This document shows positions 34,652 through 46,429 of a stretch of DNA of 64,000 nucleotides, in pieces (the stretch's first letter is position 1; each line of letters starts with the position of its first letter). The notes under the pieces were generated by a model that worked only from the letters and a program-made list of their open reading frames with translations, searched no databases and was not told the DNA's origin. A program made the position numbers and the translations under genes. Where the stretch lies: NCBI GenBank assembly GCA_022829145.1, contig CM040742.1, positions 46,578,682 to 46,642,681 of the forward strand, given 5' to 3'. The DNA comes from Albula goreensis. Its lineage: Eukaryota > Chordata > Actinopteri > Albuliformes > Albulidae.

Positions 34652-35345
34652 GGGGCCAAGCACTGTAAGTGCACAGGCACCAATTGTTTTTGTTGGTTTT
34701 ATTTTAATTATTATCCTTCCGCCATGGAAGTCTATGGGAAGTGCCGGAACCATATGGTTACATCTCATGAAATTTGGCACACTGATTTGGGAGGTTTGGG
34801 TATCAACTGAGCTAAATTATTAATCTCCTTCACACTGTTTCTCACAAAAGTTTTTCTTTTTTTTTATTCAAAACCATTGAATATCACTGGATATCATCCT
34901 TCCAATATGGCAGCGAAGATGCCAAAGAGGAAGTAACTAACCTCATCACGCATCGACACATTCGAACCAAACTTTGGGGATGTCATTGGGACTACTTCCT
35001 GAGCTACTGAAAAAAAATGACTCCGTTTCATCACTAGGGGGCGCTATCATAAGAAAATACTGTTTTTGCTCATGGATTTTGATGGAAATGGTTTAGAAAT
35101 TAAATTTATTCAGATTCGTATTCTGTTTGGGTTTGTGGACTTACTTGATGTAGACATGTACTTTTATGTCGAGATTCACAACTGTTCCCAGGTGATCTCA
35201 TACATTTTTCATCTCACCATGTACTCATCCGCCATTTGCATTGTTGAAAATGGCGATTTACCTGCATGTCAATGAAAGATATATGAGATCACCTGGGAAC
35301 AGTTGTGAATCTCGACATAAAAGTACAGATTTCTGCCCAACTGGA
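34652..35345. mobile_element. dispersed non-autonomous element (GGGGCCAAGCAC type)
   Basis: Starts with GGGGCCAAGCACTGTAAGTG, contains GAAATTTGGCACAC near 34770 and CTAGGGGGCGCTATCAT near 35033. I recognise these strings as recurring together in fish genomes as an abundant non-coding repeat. No transposase is encoded. The class (DNA transposon versus other) is not settled by what I see, and the right border is approximate. The palindrome at 35157-35327 lies inside or at its end. Confidence 0.6.
35157..35327. repeat. palindrome with 46-bp perfect arms
   Basis: 35157-35202 and 35282-35327 are exact reverse complements over 46 bp. With two mismatches the pairing extends inward to 35212/35272, leaving a loop of about 59 nt. 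The loop itself holds CGCCATTT/AAAATGGCG near 35230-35257, a smaller hairpin. Perfect arms in otherwise diverged surroundings suggest recent formation or ongoing correction of the arms. Confidence 0.95.
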
Positions 35346-35530
35346 TTGACTGTGGATGTAACTGAGTGTGCATATCTGTGTAACTGAGTGTGCGTATTTG
35401 TGTGTACTTGTGCATTTTCATGGGTGTATATATCTCTGAGTGTGTGTCTGTGTTTGGACATGTGTTTTTGTTTGTCTGCCTGCATGTTTATGATGCATGT
35501 GTGTGTGAGATACATGTAGGTATGTGTGAG
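35346..35530. repeat. GT-rich low-complexity tract
   Basis: GTAACTGAGTGTGC(A/G)TAT occurs twice near 35357-35397, followed by irregular TGTGT and TGTTTG runs. Open frames on both strands come from this bias. Confidence 0.65.
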
Positions 35531-35815
35531 GGAATCGTCTTTGTAGGAACCGCTCGCATCTCTTCAATGGAATAAACAAACCTCTTCGTCCGACTCGGTC
35601 TGCCTCTTATTTTTGTCGCTATCAAAGTGAATCTAAGACATGAAACTGCTGTGAACAAGCCCAACGCCAGAACCTTCCAGAAAAGAGACCCAAGAAAGAG
35701 ACGTCTACAGAAAAAAAAAAAAAAATCTTCATGGACAGATTGAATTCGGCTTAAAGTTTCTCTTATCGGGAGATTAGCTGGGCTGATATTCTGTCTGATA
35801 TCGATGCTCACAGAA
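35531..35815. other. non-coding DNA with poly-A
   Basis: A-run of about 16 near 35709-35724. The remainder is unique sequence with no supported gene. Confidence 0.4.
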
Positions 35816-35819
35816 TACC

Positions 35820-36180
35820 AGTCCAGATGAAGTATGCGCCGGATTTTATGTTGGCGGGACAGGTTTGACTGGCCCTGGATACGCCTGTCACCGAGGAGCT
35901 GGTCTGATTAATGTCAGAGGTTCTGTACTTCCCAAAGAGGGCGTCCATGATGGCTCTCTCATCACAGTAAATCCCGGGAGGAAAATTACATTTGATAATG
36001 CTCCTGAGCTCTGGGGGACCGATGACAATGCCAGCGGCGGAGGAGACGTATCACAACCCCTCCCGATAAAACATCAGTCACAGCTCCACGCCTTTGATTT
36101 GACCCACAATTGATAAGTCGAGAGCATAAATAAAACGTGCCACTGGCTTTGATGAAACATGCCCAGCAGCTTCTCTCCTC
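35820..36180. promoter_or_regulatory. possible conserved non-coding element
   Basis: A complex, balanced-composition stretch. It includes ATTACATTTGATAATG, AGCGGCGGAGGAGACG, TTGATAAGTCGAG and CATAAATAAAACG (HOX/CDX-like). Open frames on both strands lack domains. It contrasts with the repetitive DNA to its left. Candidate enhancer by texture. Confidence 0.35.
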
Positions 36181-36182
36181 TT

Positions 36183-36202
36183 GTTTTTTTTTTTTTTTTT
36201 TT
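36183..36202. repeat. poly-T tract
   Basis: Run of about 20 T bordering the previous block. Length may be unreliable. Confidence 0.85.
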
Positions 36203-37415
36203 GGTAAAGACACCAGTTAATTTCGATTGCAGTTGAGCTAAAGTTAAGAGAAATGTGCCAATTCATGCAAGCTAAAAGTAAAAAATATTAGATAAGGGAG
36301 CAGCTGATGTCTCTCGTTTTTACACTGAGGAGTTCTGTGCATTTATGATCTTCCTCAGTTTACCTGACTAATATGAGTCTGGAAAACCGATATAAACTCA
36401 AAACCGCTTCCTTTACCCAGCACAATCTGAATGTCATTTTGTTGTAATGAAGGTGGATTACATACTGGGAAAGCAGGTGGTAAATAATGTCAGAATATTC
36501 TATTCTAAATTGGGTTGCAGTCATGCATCAATAAAGAAGCATTTTTAAGGTTTTGAAAAAGTGTTTTGATTTTTAAATTGTTCATATGTCGCATCAAGCA
36601 GGAGAAACAAATCCAGTTTGGTCATCAGGATTCATACCATTTATGCCAGTGGGGTATAAAAAAATAGAAAGGAATTCATGAAAAATCTGAAACGTTTCCT
36701 CACTGTTTTATACATTTATGGCTGATACACCTAGAACCGAAGCGTCATAAAACAGGCCTATCTGCACATTACAGCATTTAAAATGAATTAGGGGAAAACT
36801 GAGAAGGAAGCTAATGACCTCATATTTGCTCTGGTGGCATTATGTTCTGCAGAGGCATAAATGCAAAGCAGTAACCTCCACAAATTTATTACACAAAACA
36901 GGTTCATTTGCCTTTTCATGTCTTTCATGTTCAATGCACTTTCCCTTATAACACATGGCTTATGCCTAATAGGGCTTGCTGCACAGGACCTAGCCAATTA
37001 CCGTTGAGTCTGAACTCTGCTTTTGAATGTCATTTAAAGCGCCGATAATATGGCTTTAGTTCATGGCCTTCTGGGTCATTTTTGCGCTGTGTTTCCTGTT
37101 ATGATAAAGCACGCCATGCATGGTGTATCAGACTTGCACTTGGTCTCATTCCTACGGGACGAAACAAGCAGTTCATTGTGTACTAAACAGGATTTGACAT
37201 CGATGTCGGTGTTGCCTTTGTCACAGAAGTGAGCTATTAAAATGTTATTATTAATATTAATCTTAGAACTAATATCTCTGAATGCAGGGTGGCTGTTAGC
37301 AAAAAGAAATGCAAAAAAGTGTAATAACTGAATATCTTTATATTCTGACAAACACACGTCCGACCGAATCCATGAAAGATGGATGTCAGTAACAGAGAAC
37401 AGCATTCAGGAAGCA
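36203..37415. other. non-coding DNA
   Basis: AT-rich unique sequence. Open frames near 36788-36997 and 37050-37405 have no recognisable content and no splice context. Confidence 0.45.
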
Positions 37416-37419
37416 GTTA

Positions 37420-37720
37420 TCAGCTAAATCAAACCTAATAGAGCACAGCCAAAGGACCCTAGAAACATGCTTTAGGAGTGCTGTTTTATGCTGCAGCATT
37501 TTGCCATTAGAGTAACAGCGTGATGTGTGGAATTACGGCTCTATCATGAACAATGCCAGTATCAAGTGGCTTTCAGAATTAAGGGCTCTGACAGAAAAGC
37601 CTGGGCTGTGCAGAATGCGAGGACCACAACAGTTCATCAGCAAGCCATTCTGAAGGCTCCATCATGGTTTGCGGAATTAGACGGTCTTTCTTATTCTTGA
37701 ATTATACCTGGGAATAATGT
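37420..37720. promoter_or_regulatory. possible conserved non-coding element
   Basis: Repeat-free balanced sequence including GGAATTACGGCTC, CAGAATTAAGGGC and AAGCCATTCTG. No coding or repeat signal. Low-confidence texture call. Confidence 0.25.
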
Positions 37721-38028
37721 TGATCAAATGCACTTAAGCCAGGACACAATCAAAACACTTTCTCTCTTTATGGGAATGTGTAATGCATCTTTTAAATGGC
37801 ATATGTTGTTGTATTTTAAAATGAAAACACCTCATTCCAAAGGACATTTTTGCTTAATGAAATGAAGGCCAGAACCCAGTCCTACTTAGCTGATCCAGAT
37901 AAAAGCATACCATTACAACATGATGTTTTTTCAGTATGCTATACTTTACTGGAGACAACCACATGTGTCCTTTTGAATATGTTCTTTTCATTTTAAAATA
38001 AAATAGCATGAAGTCTTTGAAGACGATA
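37721..38028. other. AT-rich non-coding DNA
   Basis: Nothing recognised. Confidence 0.45.
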
Positions 38029-38065
38029 AAGTCTGTTTTGATTTAATTGAATTTGCCCTTTAGGG
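38029..38065 (+). repeat. single copy of the CTGTTTTGATTTAATTG motif repeat
   Basis: CTGTTTTGATTTAATTGAAT followed by TTGCCCTTTAGGG matches the right arm of the inverted repeat at 57984-58018 (CTGTTTTGATTTAATTGCAT then ATGCCCTTAAAG). A third related arm lies at 57859-57880 in reverse orientation. Confidence 0.6.
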
Positions 38066-39719
38066 GACCTAAAGTGTAGTTGACTGAATCCAGCCTATTT
38101 TTTCCACTTTTGTCAGCAGAGTGCAGGTTGACTGATTCTCTGGTTCAGGAGTGTTGCCACAGACTTACAGACACTGCTAGACTCCGCATCACTGTTCAGA
38201 CAGGCTACAAAGGCTACACATTTATGTCAGTTTTTCCTCTCTTTTTTCTCCTCGCTCAGAGTTACCTGCAGCATGGGATCCGTATGAGTGTGGAAGAAGA
38301 GGCACATTCCTGAGGCCTCTATTAGCCTGCCGCTTGCACTGCCTTTCTCGTGAAGCCGCTGTGAGATGCGAGACGACACAATCCTCAGAGGGAATTCCCG
38401 TCTCTGCAGAGGACCCTTGCAACATCACGTCCCGCTATTACCTTATTCCCATCAGACGCGCCTCAGGAGACTTCTCCCTGTCTGTCCACCTCAGTTTCAT
38501 ACCTCAGTAAAGGCAACTTGCACCTCCTTCAAACTTCTTTCATTCTCTTTCAAGATTGGCCATGGTAGATTTTTTTTCTTCCCTGTGACGTTCCAGTGAA
38601 GGTTAAAGCTGTTCCATGACAGCTGCAGCATGAGATTCTCGCCTCTCTTGCGTTTTTATTTATATATTTTTATATATATTTGTAATAGACATTCGTTGTT
38701 TATTAGGCAATAGCATTGTTGGCACCCCAGGCATCTTTTTATGCTCCTATTAGCTCAGAGGATCAGAGGAGCACTCTCCAGTCTGGTTGATTAAAATGCC
38801 AAGAGACACAGTGAAATGCAATCTCATCCATTTCCTTTCCCCAGACACCCGGCTCATGACTTAAAAACACGCTGGGATGCAAATTCACTGTGTATTCGAT
38901 TCTCTCCACAGCCCTCTTAAGAAAGATATAGATTATTTAATAAAATGCAATATGCATACTTCTGTGTCTTAGAAAGCAATTTAAAATGTTTTCTACCATG
39001 CGCACCGCTGTAATACGTCAAAGTGGCCTGCACTAGGCTCTGTGTATTTAATAAGTAAATAACAAAGTTGGCATCTAAGCACAACATGTTTCAGTCAAGT
39101 GCAAGGAATGTTAACATGTGGTGTAATTGAACACGAATACACATTCTTTCAGATGCATATTCTCACTCTGTCATGAAGGTGTATCAGTCATGTTGGATTT
39201 TAGGTCATCCCAGTCACTGTCTTTCAATGCAGGCTGAGAACTTCACCTGAAACCCATTGGAGGCCTGTCATCACATGGTCTTGAGTTTCTGGTATGTTTT
39301 ATTGAATATTAGTGGTGATATCTATGGGTTTCACCATTGCGCAGTGATGCAGCTTATGTACTTGCTGGTCTTAGCTCAGGTTTGGAAGCATTGCTCATAT
39401 ATCACGCCTGTTATGTGTGTTAAACTGGGGACTTACAGAGCAATCTGTGCAGCTTGAGCCTTTAAAACCTGAGGAGCTGAAGAGTGCTCCAGTAACATCA
39501 GTGCTTCATTGCTCAGCCAACTGCACTGTAAAAATATGCCAGAGCAAATATAACAGTGGTTTGCAAACCCAAACCTTGTGGGCTGAGGTGTGTGTCAGTT
39601 TTTTGGCGTGTTTTAGCACTTTAAGTACTCCTTAACGTAAGTGAATTTACGTAAGATTTCACACAACTTGTTCCCAAGGCCTAAACTGGCAGCTGACTGA
39701 AAGGAGACCGCAAATATTT
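38066..39719. other. non-coding DNA
   Basis: 38080-38480 is GC-richer, with open frames on both strands and no domain. 38640-38690 is a TATATTT-rich run. The rest is unique. No gene supported. Confidence 0.4.
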
Positions 39720-39975
39720 GCAGGCACAGTGGTCCTGCATGACTTAAGTTAAACCTGCAGACACTGTGGACCTCCAGGTCTGGAGTTAAACCTGCAGACA
39801 CTGGCCCTCCAGCACTGGAGTTACACCTCCAGGAGGACTGGAGTTAAACCTGCAGACACTACGGCCCTCCAGGACTGGAGTTACACACTGCGGCCCTCCA
39901 GGACTAAAATGCAGACACTGCGGCCCTCCAGGACTGGAGGACAATGACTGGCCTTACAGCACTAGAGTTACACCT
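39720..39975. repeat. irregular minisatellite, unit about 37 bp
   Basis: Six or seven imperfect units share GTTAAACCTGCAGACACTG, CGGCCCTCCAG and GACTGGAGTTA. Internal deletions give units of about 23-40 bp. CCTCCAGGACTGGAG is itself a partial palindrome that recurs in many fish repeats. Confidence 0.85.
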
Positions 39976-40568
39976 GTAGTAAAATCAGCAATAGGACAAT
40001 GTGGCCTTCAGAACCCTAGCCAGCGGCGACCTTATGAAGTTATCTCTCAAGCCTAATTAGGGAATCAAAGGCAGAATCCAACTCTGCGTTTGCCAAACCC
40101 TTCAGCGGAAATCTCTGTGGCTTCTTCAAGCATATGACAGTTTACGATTCAGACAAGATGCGTCACAGCACAAACACCCACGATCCAACAGCAGTTTGGC
40201 ATGCGGACGGTGAAGATTACCGAAAATCGCATCAAACGCAGCGGTTCTTCGACATGATGGAGGACACGTGTCTGAGCTCGTGCGAGCTTCGCGGAGCTCC
40301 AGGTCATTTGCCGGGCGAGTTTGACCTTCTCTCGCTAGCGGCCTGACCCTCTCAATTACAGTTCAGGACAGCAGCCAGGAGCAAGTGGGTGGGGGGAAGG
40401 GGGTGGAGCATTCTCCGAGTCCTGAGGAGAGAGGAAGTAATCTCCTGTAGACCCTATTAAGCCCAGGGTCACAGGATCAGGTATGGGAGGGGAAGGGAGA
40501 GCTTTGGTACAGAGAGCTGGAGAGGAAGCTGGGGAGGATGCAGAAGGAATATAATTATGGGATGGCAA
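39976..40568. other. non-coding DNA
   Basis: 40130-40345 has several CpGs and an open frame without a recognisable domain. 40385-40400 is G-rich. No exon supported. Confidence 0.4.
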
Positions 40569-40676
40569 ACGGACAGGTGTGGCCAATGTGCCAGGTGGTG
40601 AATGGAGGGGAGAAGAAAAATGAAAAACAGATGAATGAAAACAAAACTACAGCCTGTGGCCTTTTATGTTTCCCTC
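40569..40676 (+). repeat. short dispersed repeat, copy 2 of 2 in window
   Basis: GACAGGTGTGGCCA...GCCAGGTGGTGA followed by GTGGCCTTTTATG parallels 12049-12140 in order and orientation. Family unknown. Confidence 0.55.
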
Positions 40677-41989
40677 TCCTTTAGGGCATCAAACACAAAC
40701 TTTGAAACCAAAAAGGTCAAAAAAAGCTAAAAAAAAATGTAGCACAGCCAATTCTAGCTGCAGAAAGACCCAAAACTCACAACAACAACAACAAAAAATT
40801 CCCTTCTGCCCGGAAGAGTCTGTGCTTCTAAAGCGCCATCAAAGGTGAGGACTCACGCCTGGGCTGACTGCAAATCCACCTCAGGTGAGCATACCTGTGA
40901 GCGAGATTACTGCCGTCCAAGGCACGCCTTTTGGCACGTGTTCTTTTAATTTAAAAAAATAGAATCGTGTGCATGTTTGAAAACACAAACGTCCATTTTG
41001 ACTGAATGACGCATGCCCTTAAACTACATTTGACCAGGTGCTGGCCTGAGGACCAGTCTGATTGAGTTTAGCTCGACGGTTGTGTGTATCGGAGACCTTT
41101 TTGCCCAATGGCTCTGCCCCATACCCCCAGCCCCCCGAGGCTTTGGAAAGGGCTTCTGACTCATACACTCCAAGGTGCGTTGCCACGTGAACCACAGCAC
41201 AGGTGGATTAAGGAGACTGGGGTCAAGGGAGGGTCCGGCCCCACCCTGGGGAGGCTGAGAACCCCATTGACTTGAGTTAGTGAGGTTATTAACTCTACAG
41301 TGCCACGGTCGCGCTGGCCTTCTCCGTACATATATCCTGCCTGCCTGCCTTCCGTCTTCCTGCTCATCTTCTCCCTCCTCCATGTGATTCATCACCCGGG
41401 GTTTATTAAACCTTAGATGGCAGAGAGCGGGAATTGAATCAGACATTGTAATGTGATAACATCCCTCCACATAAGCAAACACTGAGAGATAATGAAAGAC
41501 TCAATTTTTCATTTTAGTGAGGGTTGGGGGGAAAAATCTAACCCGCAAAGAAATCCTTGCCTACACAAACCCATATCTTAATGATAATAAAATCTCCATC
41601 ATTCCCATTCAATAGCTTTTTTGTCATCTGTTGATGTCGAAAGAGAGCTTAGTTTATCATACTATATTGAGAAGGGTTTGCATTTATGGAACCCATTAGA
41701 CTAATATGAATGCGGCTACATTAACACGCTGTAGGAAAAGCAATATTATCTTATATGCTATTCATTTAATTACGTCTTGATAGTCGGTAAGGTATGCATG
41801 TATCCCAAAGTTTACTTGTGGAAGGTGGTGCTGAGACATCGTTTCATGACCAGAGAGCGTTCCATTGAGGATCCCATAACTCACATTGGCTAAATTGTTT
41901 GCCATTTTATTGCGTCTGCTGTGCGGAAACAAGAAAATTGGAGCCCACACTCTTTCAAATCAGGAGTTGATTGTCCTACCAGTGCCCCT
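40677..41989. other. non-coding DNA with minor simple repeats
   Basis: A CAA-rich run lies near 40779-40796 and (CTGC)n near 41337-41352. 41040-41400 is GC-richer with overlapping open frames on both strands and no recognisable domain. The rest is AT-rich. Confidence 0.4.
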
Positions 41990-42122
41990 ATGTTCCTGCC
42001 AACTCTTGTATTCTGGGAATATGGTTTTCTCCTGGGTCTCCGGTTTCCTCCCATAGTCCAAAGACATACAGGTCAGATGGAATGGACTTGCCAAATTTCC
42101 TGTGGGTGTTTGTATGTGTGTC

Positions 42123-42204
<82 letters not shown>

Positions 42205-42325
42205 TGTGTGTCTGTTTGGAACTGCAATGGACTGGCAACCCATCCCACCAATGCATGCTGGGATAGGCTCCAGTCCCTGTAACGGCAGATCGGATGGAAA
42301 GATGGCATAGATAATTGATAAATGC
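41990..42325 (+). repeat. fish dispersed repeat with embedded (TG)n
   Basis: GGTTTCCTCCCATAGTCCAA, AAGACATACAGGTCAGATGG, then (TG)n at 42115-42213, then CAATGGACTGGCAACCCATC and ATGCATGCTGGGATAGGCTC. This ordered set is a very common fish repeat in which the TG tract is an integral, expandable part. I do not assign it to a transposon class. The open frames here, on both strands, are artefacts of the TG tract and the repeat. Confidence 0.8.
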
Positions 42326-44530
42326 AAGGGGTTTATTGGGTCTGAACTGGTTGTTGATTTTAAAGTGAGAACAAAACCAGCAGAGACTGCGGTCTTCCTG
42401 GGCAAAGCCTGAGGAGATCTGGCTTTGATGCAAAGACGATAAAAAACATGTGAATCCATGCCAGACCTTAATAATTACTATTATAAATTTGCTTATCTGT
42501 CATTAGAATCTACAGTCTTTCTACAGAAAAGCTTTGTGAGCCATCGGGAATAAAAACTGTCAAAAACCATGTAGCAGTTACCATGCCGTTAAGCAAATTG
42601 AAGTTGACTTTAATGTAGCAAGGGGGACAGGATAAAGAACTTAATTTCAGTGGCCCAAAAGATGTACATGATAATGAGAGTGTGTGTGCACAGGTGTGTG
42701 TGTGTGTGTGTGACTGATTTCCTGAGATGGGTGTATTTCTTTTACATACACTTTGTACAGCCTTCCTGAATATATGACATGTGTATCTCAATTACTGTAT
42801 TTCACAGCCAGGCATCTTCCAGAGTAGCTCTTAATTTAAAAGTGTATGGCTCGGGGGGGGAGCTTGGCACGCATGATGGGAGTAATGCAAAAGCCCCAGC
42901 AGGGTCCTGGTTTTATGAGCTTCTTATTAGCTCTTTCTGCCTCTTTCTTGCCTGGGGAAGAGGGACCACAATTTACATCTGAGCACACTTTACGTCAATA
43001 TGATGTTTCTTTGAGAGACGGGGCTCTTGGAGGAAACGGAAACTGCTCCAGGAAAATGGCTTTTAAATAGGCAAACAATTAAACCAAACGCTCATTAGAG
43101 GAAACAACAGCCGGCATCAAATCCGCCCTTAATTGCTTCGGGGAATTTTTTTTTTTTATTATTTCAGGAGTCATCGTCTTATCAGTGGTTTAGATGGACT
43201 CTTGGGCCTAGATTCAGTCATAACCTCAATTTGATTTACAGATTAATGCAGGCATGATGCTTTTTTTTCTATTGCAACCACTTTTTTCACAAGTTTTGGT
43301 GATCTTGGAACCAGAACTTGACAACCTGTTCATAGAGAGAAAAAATAAAAGTTGGGCAGCTCACAGAGTGAGATAGTAGTGTTTTAACATGGCCTTTAAT
43401 CCCTGTTTATATATCCCCAATATTTTTATTCGGGCAGATTGCAGACACCTATTTCTGCCCTGTAGGGGGCCTTCTTTGTCCTTCAGCAGCACAATGACCT
43501 CATCTATGAGGTAGCAGGAGAGGACATCAGCCAGGTACTGCATAGAGCAGATGCTTTCAATCCTGGCTACAGCACCATATATGGAGACCTTGGACCTGAG
43601 TCAGACATGTATTTCACCTTACATCTCAGTACTGACCTGCAGATGCCTGCGCACTTTCAATTAAACCAGCTTATGACCAAATCCTACACTTGCTCCTTTG
43701 ATCGCAGAGACGACATGTGATTAGTTTCTCACCTGCAGTGTGGAGGATACGTGAGAGGAAGTCCATAGAAAAGATGCAAAAAATTAAAACGATGAGCATG
43801 ACGTGCACAGACAATACAGGTGAGAATGCAGGTAATGATTGCTGTGTGAATGCTCTGTCAGCTGGATTTGGGATATATATATCCCACCTTTATACTCTGG
43901 ACATCTCCTAAAAACTCAAAATCCAAAATAAAATAAAATGAAATCAAAATGCCTCAGTTTTTACGGCTCACACGTTCCCCTCCAGCGCTTCATATGCTGA
44001 AATATTGGTGGATATGAATACAGATTAATGTCATCTTTTTGAACCGAGGCGATTTCATCCTGCACACCAGCTCCAAGCGTGTAACGGTATCAGCAGAATT
44101 TCGGTTTCTTGGAGAGGAATCAGTACCCGCGACTAATAGTGACTGATGACAAAGCCGTCGTCTCTAAATTTCTCAACTCATTCCAGGAGCGCTCACAGCC
44201 CGCTCAATCAGCCGAAACAACACACTCTCATTTAATGCCAAAAGATCGCTCTTTTCATTCAGGGGAGGTGGTGGGGTGGGGGATCGATTTCTGCTTTGTT
44301 CCTACGCCCCTTTGCCTCAGTTCCATTGAGCAGTCCTCAATCAGCTTTTTAAAACACCAATGTTATGCCAACAGCATATTCACTGTGAACTCATTAACAG
44401 TTACAGTAGTTACACAAGTTGTATATTGGCAGACAAATTTTAAGGTATAAAGTGATGCTTTTATGGTGCCTTATAAGCCAGTATTTTTTTTCTCAGCACA
44501 TTAGTACAGACATTAAATACTTATATTTTA
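42326..44530. other. non-coding DNA
   Basis: A short (TG)n lies near 42692-42711 and poly-T near 43147-43158. 43080-43140 (CTCATTAGAGG, TTAATTGCTTC) has enhancer-like texture. 43420-43620 has short open frames without domains. A poly-purine GGGGAGGTGGTGGGG lies near 44262. No gene supported. Confidence 0.4.
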
Positions 44531-44532
44531 AT

Positions 44533-44700
44533 TTATTTTAAGACTTCAGTGAACGGTCCTTACCCAGAGTGATATACACAGATAGGTTTATACAGCTGAA
44601 TAGTTACTAAAGCAGTTTAAGTTGGGTACCTTGTGCAGGGGTGCATCCATTATGTTGCAGACCCATTACCTACATACGGTGTACCCCCATTTATATACAC
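44533..44700 (-). repeat. tRNA-headed SINE (second family), reverse orientation, diverged
   Basis: From the left: tail complement GTCCTTACCCAGAGTGATAT, then GTTTATACAGCTGAATAGTT, then GGGTACCTTGTGCAGGGGTG and remnants of the head complement. Same internal order as 22993-23190, without a clear B box. Confidence 0.65.
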
Positions 44701-45715
44701 ATAAGACACCAAGATAATATACATGTATTAAGTAACAGGGAATTGCTCTGCTTTTTTGGTGTAGATATTGGAGCATTCTTCATCAAAGACTGCCTCCTAT
44801 TCTTTGAGAAGTGAAGAAAAATGGAAAAATAACTCTACATTTTATTTTCCATAACTTGCCATGCTGGTGGTTACATCTGTATTTAACATTGTGCCAGAGT
44901 TCATTAAACTGCTCTTGAGTCCGAATTTATCAGTGCATAATGAGGTGTTGTAGTTTTGGAATATTGGATCAACTAGAAAAAGCAATGGTTTCACCACAAG
45001 GTGCACTTGATCTACTAAAATGCCTTTTTAATGCTTGTTCATGATCATACAATGTTGAGTAATAGTCAGACAAATGACTCCCAAGATGGCTGCTCATACC
45101 AAGACAGATCCATCTGCATGTGTACCAGCTGGGAACAGGTCAGAATGGCTTCAGCTATCACGTGACTGTTACCATACAAACATCTACCCCGATGTAGGAC
45201 AAAGAGTCAAAAACTGAGTCATCAGACCATGGGCTGCCATTCTGAATGGTGGCCCTGCCATAAATATCAGCTTTCTGAAGCTAAAGAGGTTCAATTTTTC
45301 AATTGAGACTGGGTGATAGTGGTGCATGTTCACTTCTGCACAATAGTTCATGAAAATTTTGCAATTTTTTTTTTTTTTTGTGGAGATCCGAATTTTTTTT
45401 TTTTTTCTTTTAAAAAAGACATAATATTGAAACCCAGAGGTAATAAAATGATTTGTATAATATCATGATTTGGGTTAACGTTAGGATTTGATGAAAATGT
45501 GTAATTAGCACACAGTGACAGACTTAAGCAGTATTAGAGTCTTGGTATTGCAGAGAGCTCTTCAAATAATGTTTAACATTGAATATGCTCCTCTGGTGGG
45601 CATCTCCTCCCTGCCAGCCGTCTGCTTTAATGTGAAAATGAAACGGCTCTTCTGCTCTCCGCGCATTAGCGGGAGCTTGGGCTAATGGCCACCGTTGCCA
45701 GGATGTGTGTCTTAA
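44701..45715. other. AT-rich non-coding DNA with poly-T
   Basis: Poly-T lies near 45366-45379 and 45392-45405. Nothing else recognised. Confidence 0.45.
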
Positions 45716-45950
45716 AGACATCAATCACAGCCGTCTTCCTAATGACTTATTCATTAACTATTTAAAGCACACATCTCGATGATGATGGTGGAGAGGGCGG
45801 CTTAGGAGGGGACACTGTCGCAGGGGGCTGCAGTCAGCACTTTAGCACGGGACGAGGTAGACTTTCAATCAATTTCGCAGCCTGGAACGGATCCCGGGCG
45901 CATGATTAAGAGAAAATGGAAGACTTCCGGAGGGGTGAGATTGGGTGTGT
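45716..45950. promoter_or_regulatory. possible conserved non-coding element with ATCAATCA site
   Basis: ATCAATCA at 45720-45727 (PBX-HOX type in reverse) is followed by CTAATGACTTATTCATTAAC. The block is unique and sits just left of the minisatellite progenitor. Single sites of this length are expected by chance in the window. Confidence 0.27.
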
Positions 45951-45954
45951 TTTG

Positions 45955-46015
45955 GGGTTAGGGGCAGGGCAGACAGATGAAGACTACAGAGAAGGGAGAG
46001 AGTGAGTAGGGGTTA
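45955..46015 (+). repeat. probable progenitor of the 57-bp minisatellite
   Basis: GGTTAGGGGCAGGGCAGACA, then GATGAAGACTACAGAGAAGG and GAGAGAGTGAGTA, reproduces the order of the array unit (GTTAGGGCAGATGAAAGGG, ACTACAGAGAGGGAAGAG, AGAGTATG) with small insertions and substitutions. It stands alone about 430 bp upstream of the array. Confidence 0.5.
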
Positions 46016-46429
46016 TTAGTAGAGCAGAAGGAAGAACAGGTTACAGGAAGTGCCAAAGTGTGTGCAGGGGATTGGGACAGACCGAGGAAGTCCGACAGAA
46101 GGGAAAGAGTCTGTAGTGCTCAGGGGTAGTGAAGATAGAGGGAGACTATAGAAAGTGAAGAAAATGTGTTGGAGTTGGCACTGGAAAGATGAAGAAAATA
46201 GGATAGAAAAATTTCAGTATTCCAAAAGTTGAACTTGGGTTGGGTGAAGTAGCCAGCATGCAAAAAAAATCAAGGAATGATATACATAAATTACATTAAG
46301 AAATAAAGACAAAATGAGAAAAATTTCCAAAATCATTCACATGCATTAATTACATAGAACATATGTAAATTGCATACATGAATGAAGACCAGAACACGCT
46401 AAAATGCAAATTAGAAAATTGAATTAAAC
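46016..46429. other. purine-biased to AT-rich spacer
   Basis: 46016-46200 is GA-rich and loosely similar in texture to the array but without clear units. 46200-46430 is AT-rich. Confidence 0.45.

Noticed and set aside
35157-35327. microRNA gene at the palindrome
   Set aside because: Arms are far longer and more perfect than a normal animal pre-miRNA, and no known miRNA seed is recognised. A transposon-like fold-back is more likely.
35258-35515. His/Thr-rich minus-strand frame
   Set aside because: Translation of the GT-rich tract and one arm of the palindrome.
41921-42459. Overlapping open frames rich in Cys-Val or Thr-His
   Set aside because: Translation of the (TG)n tract and its flanking dispersed repeat.
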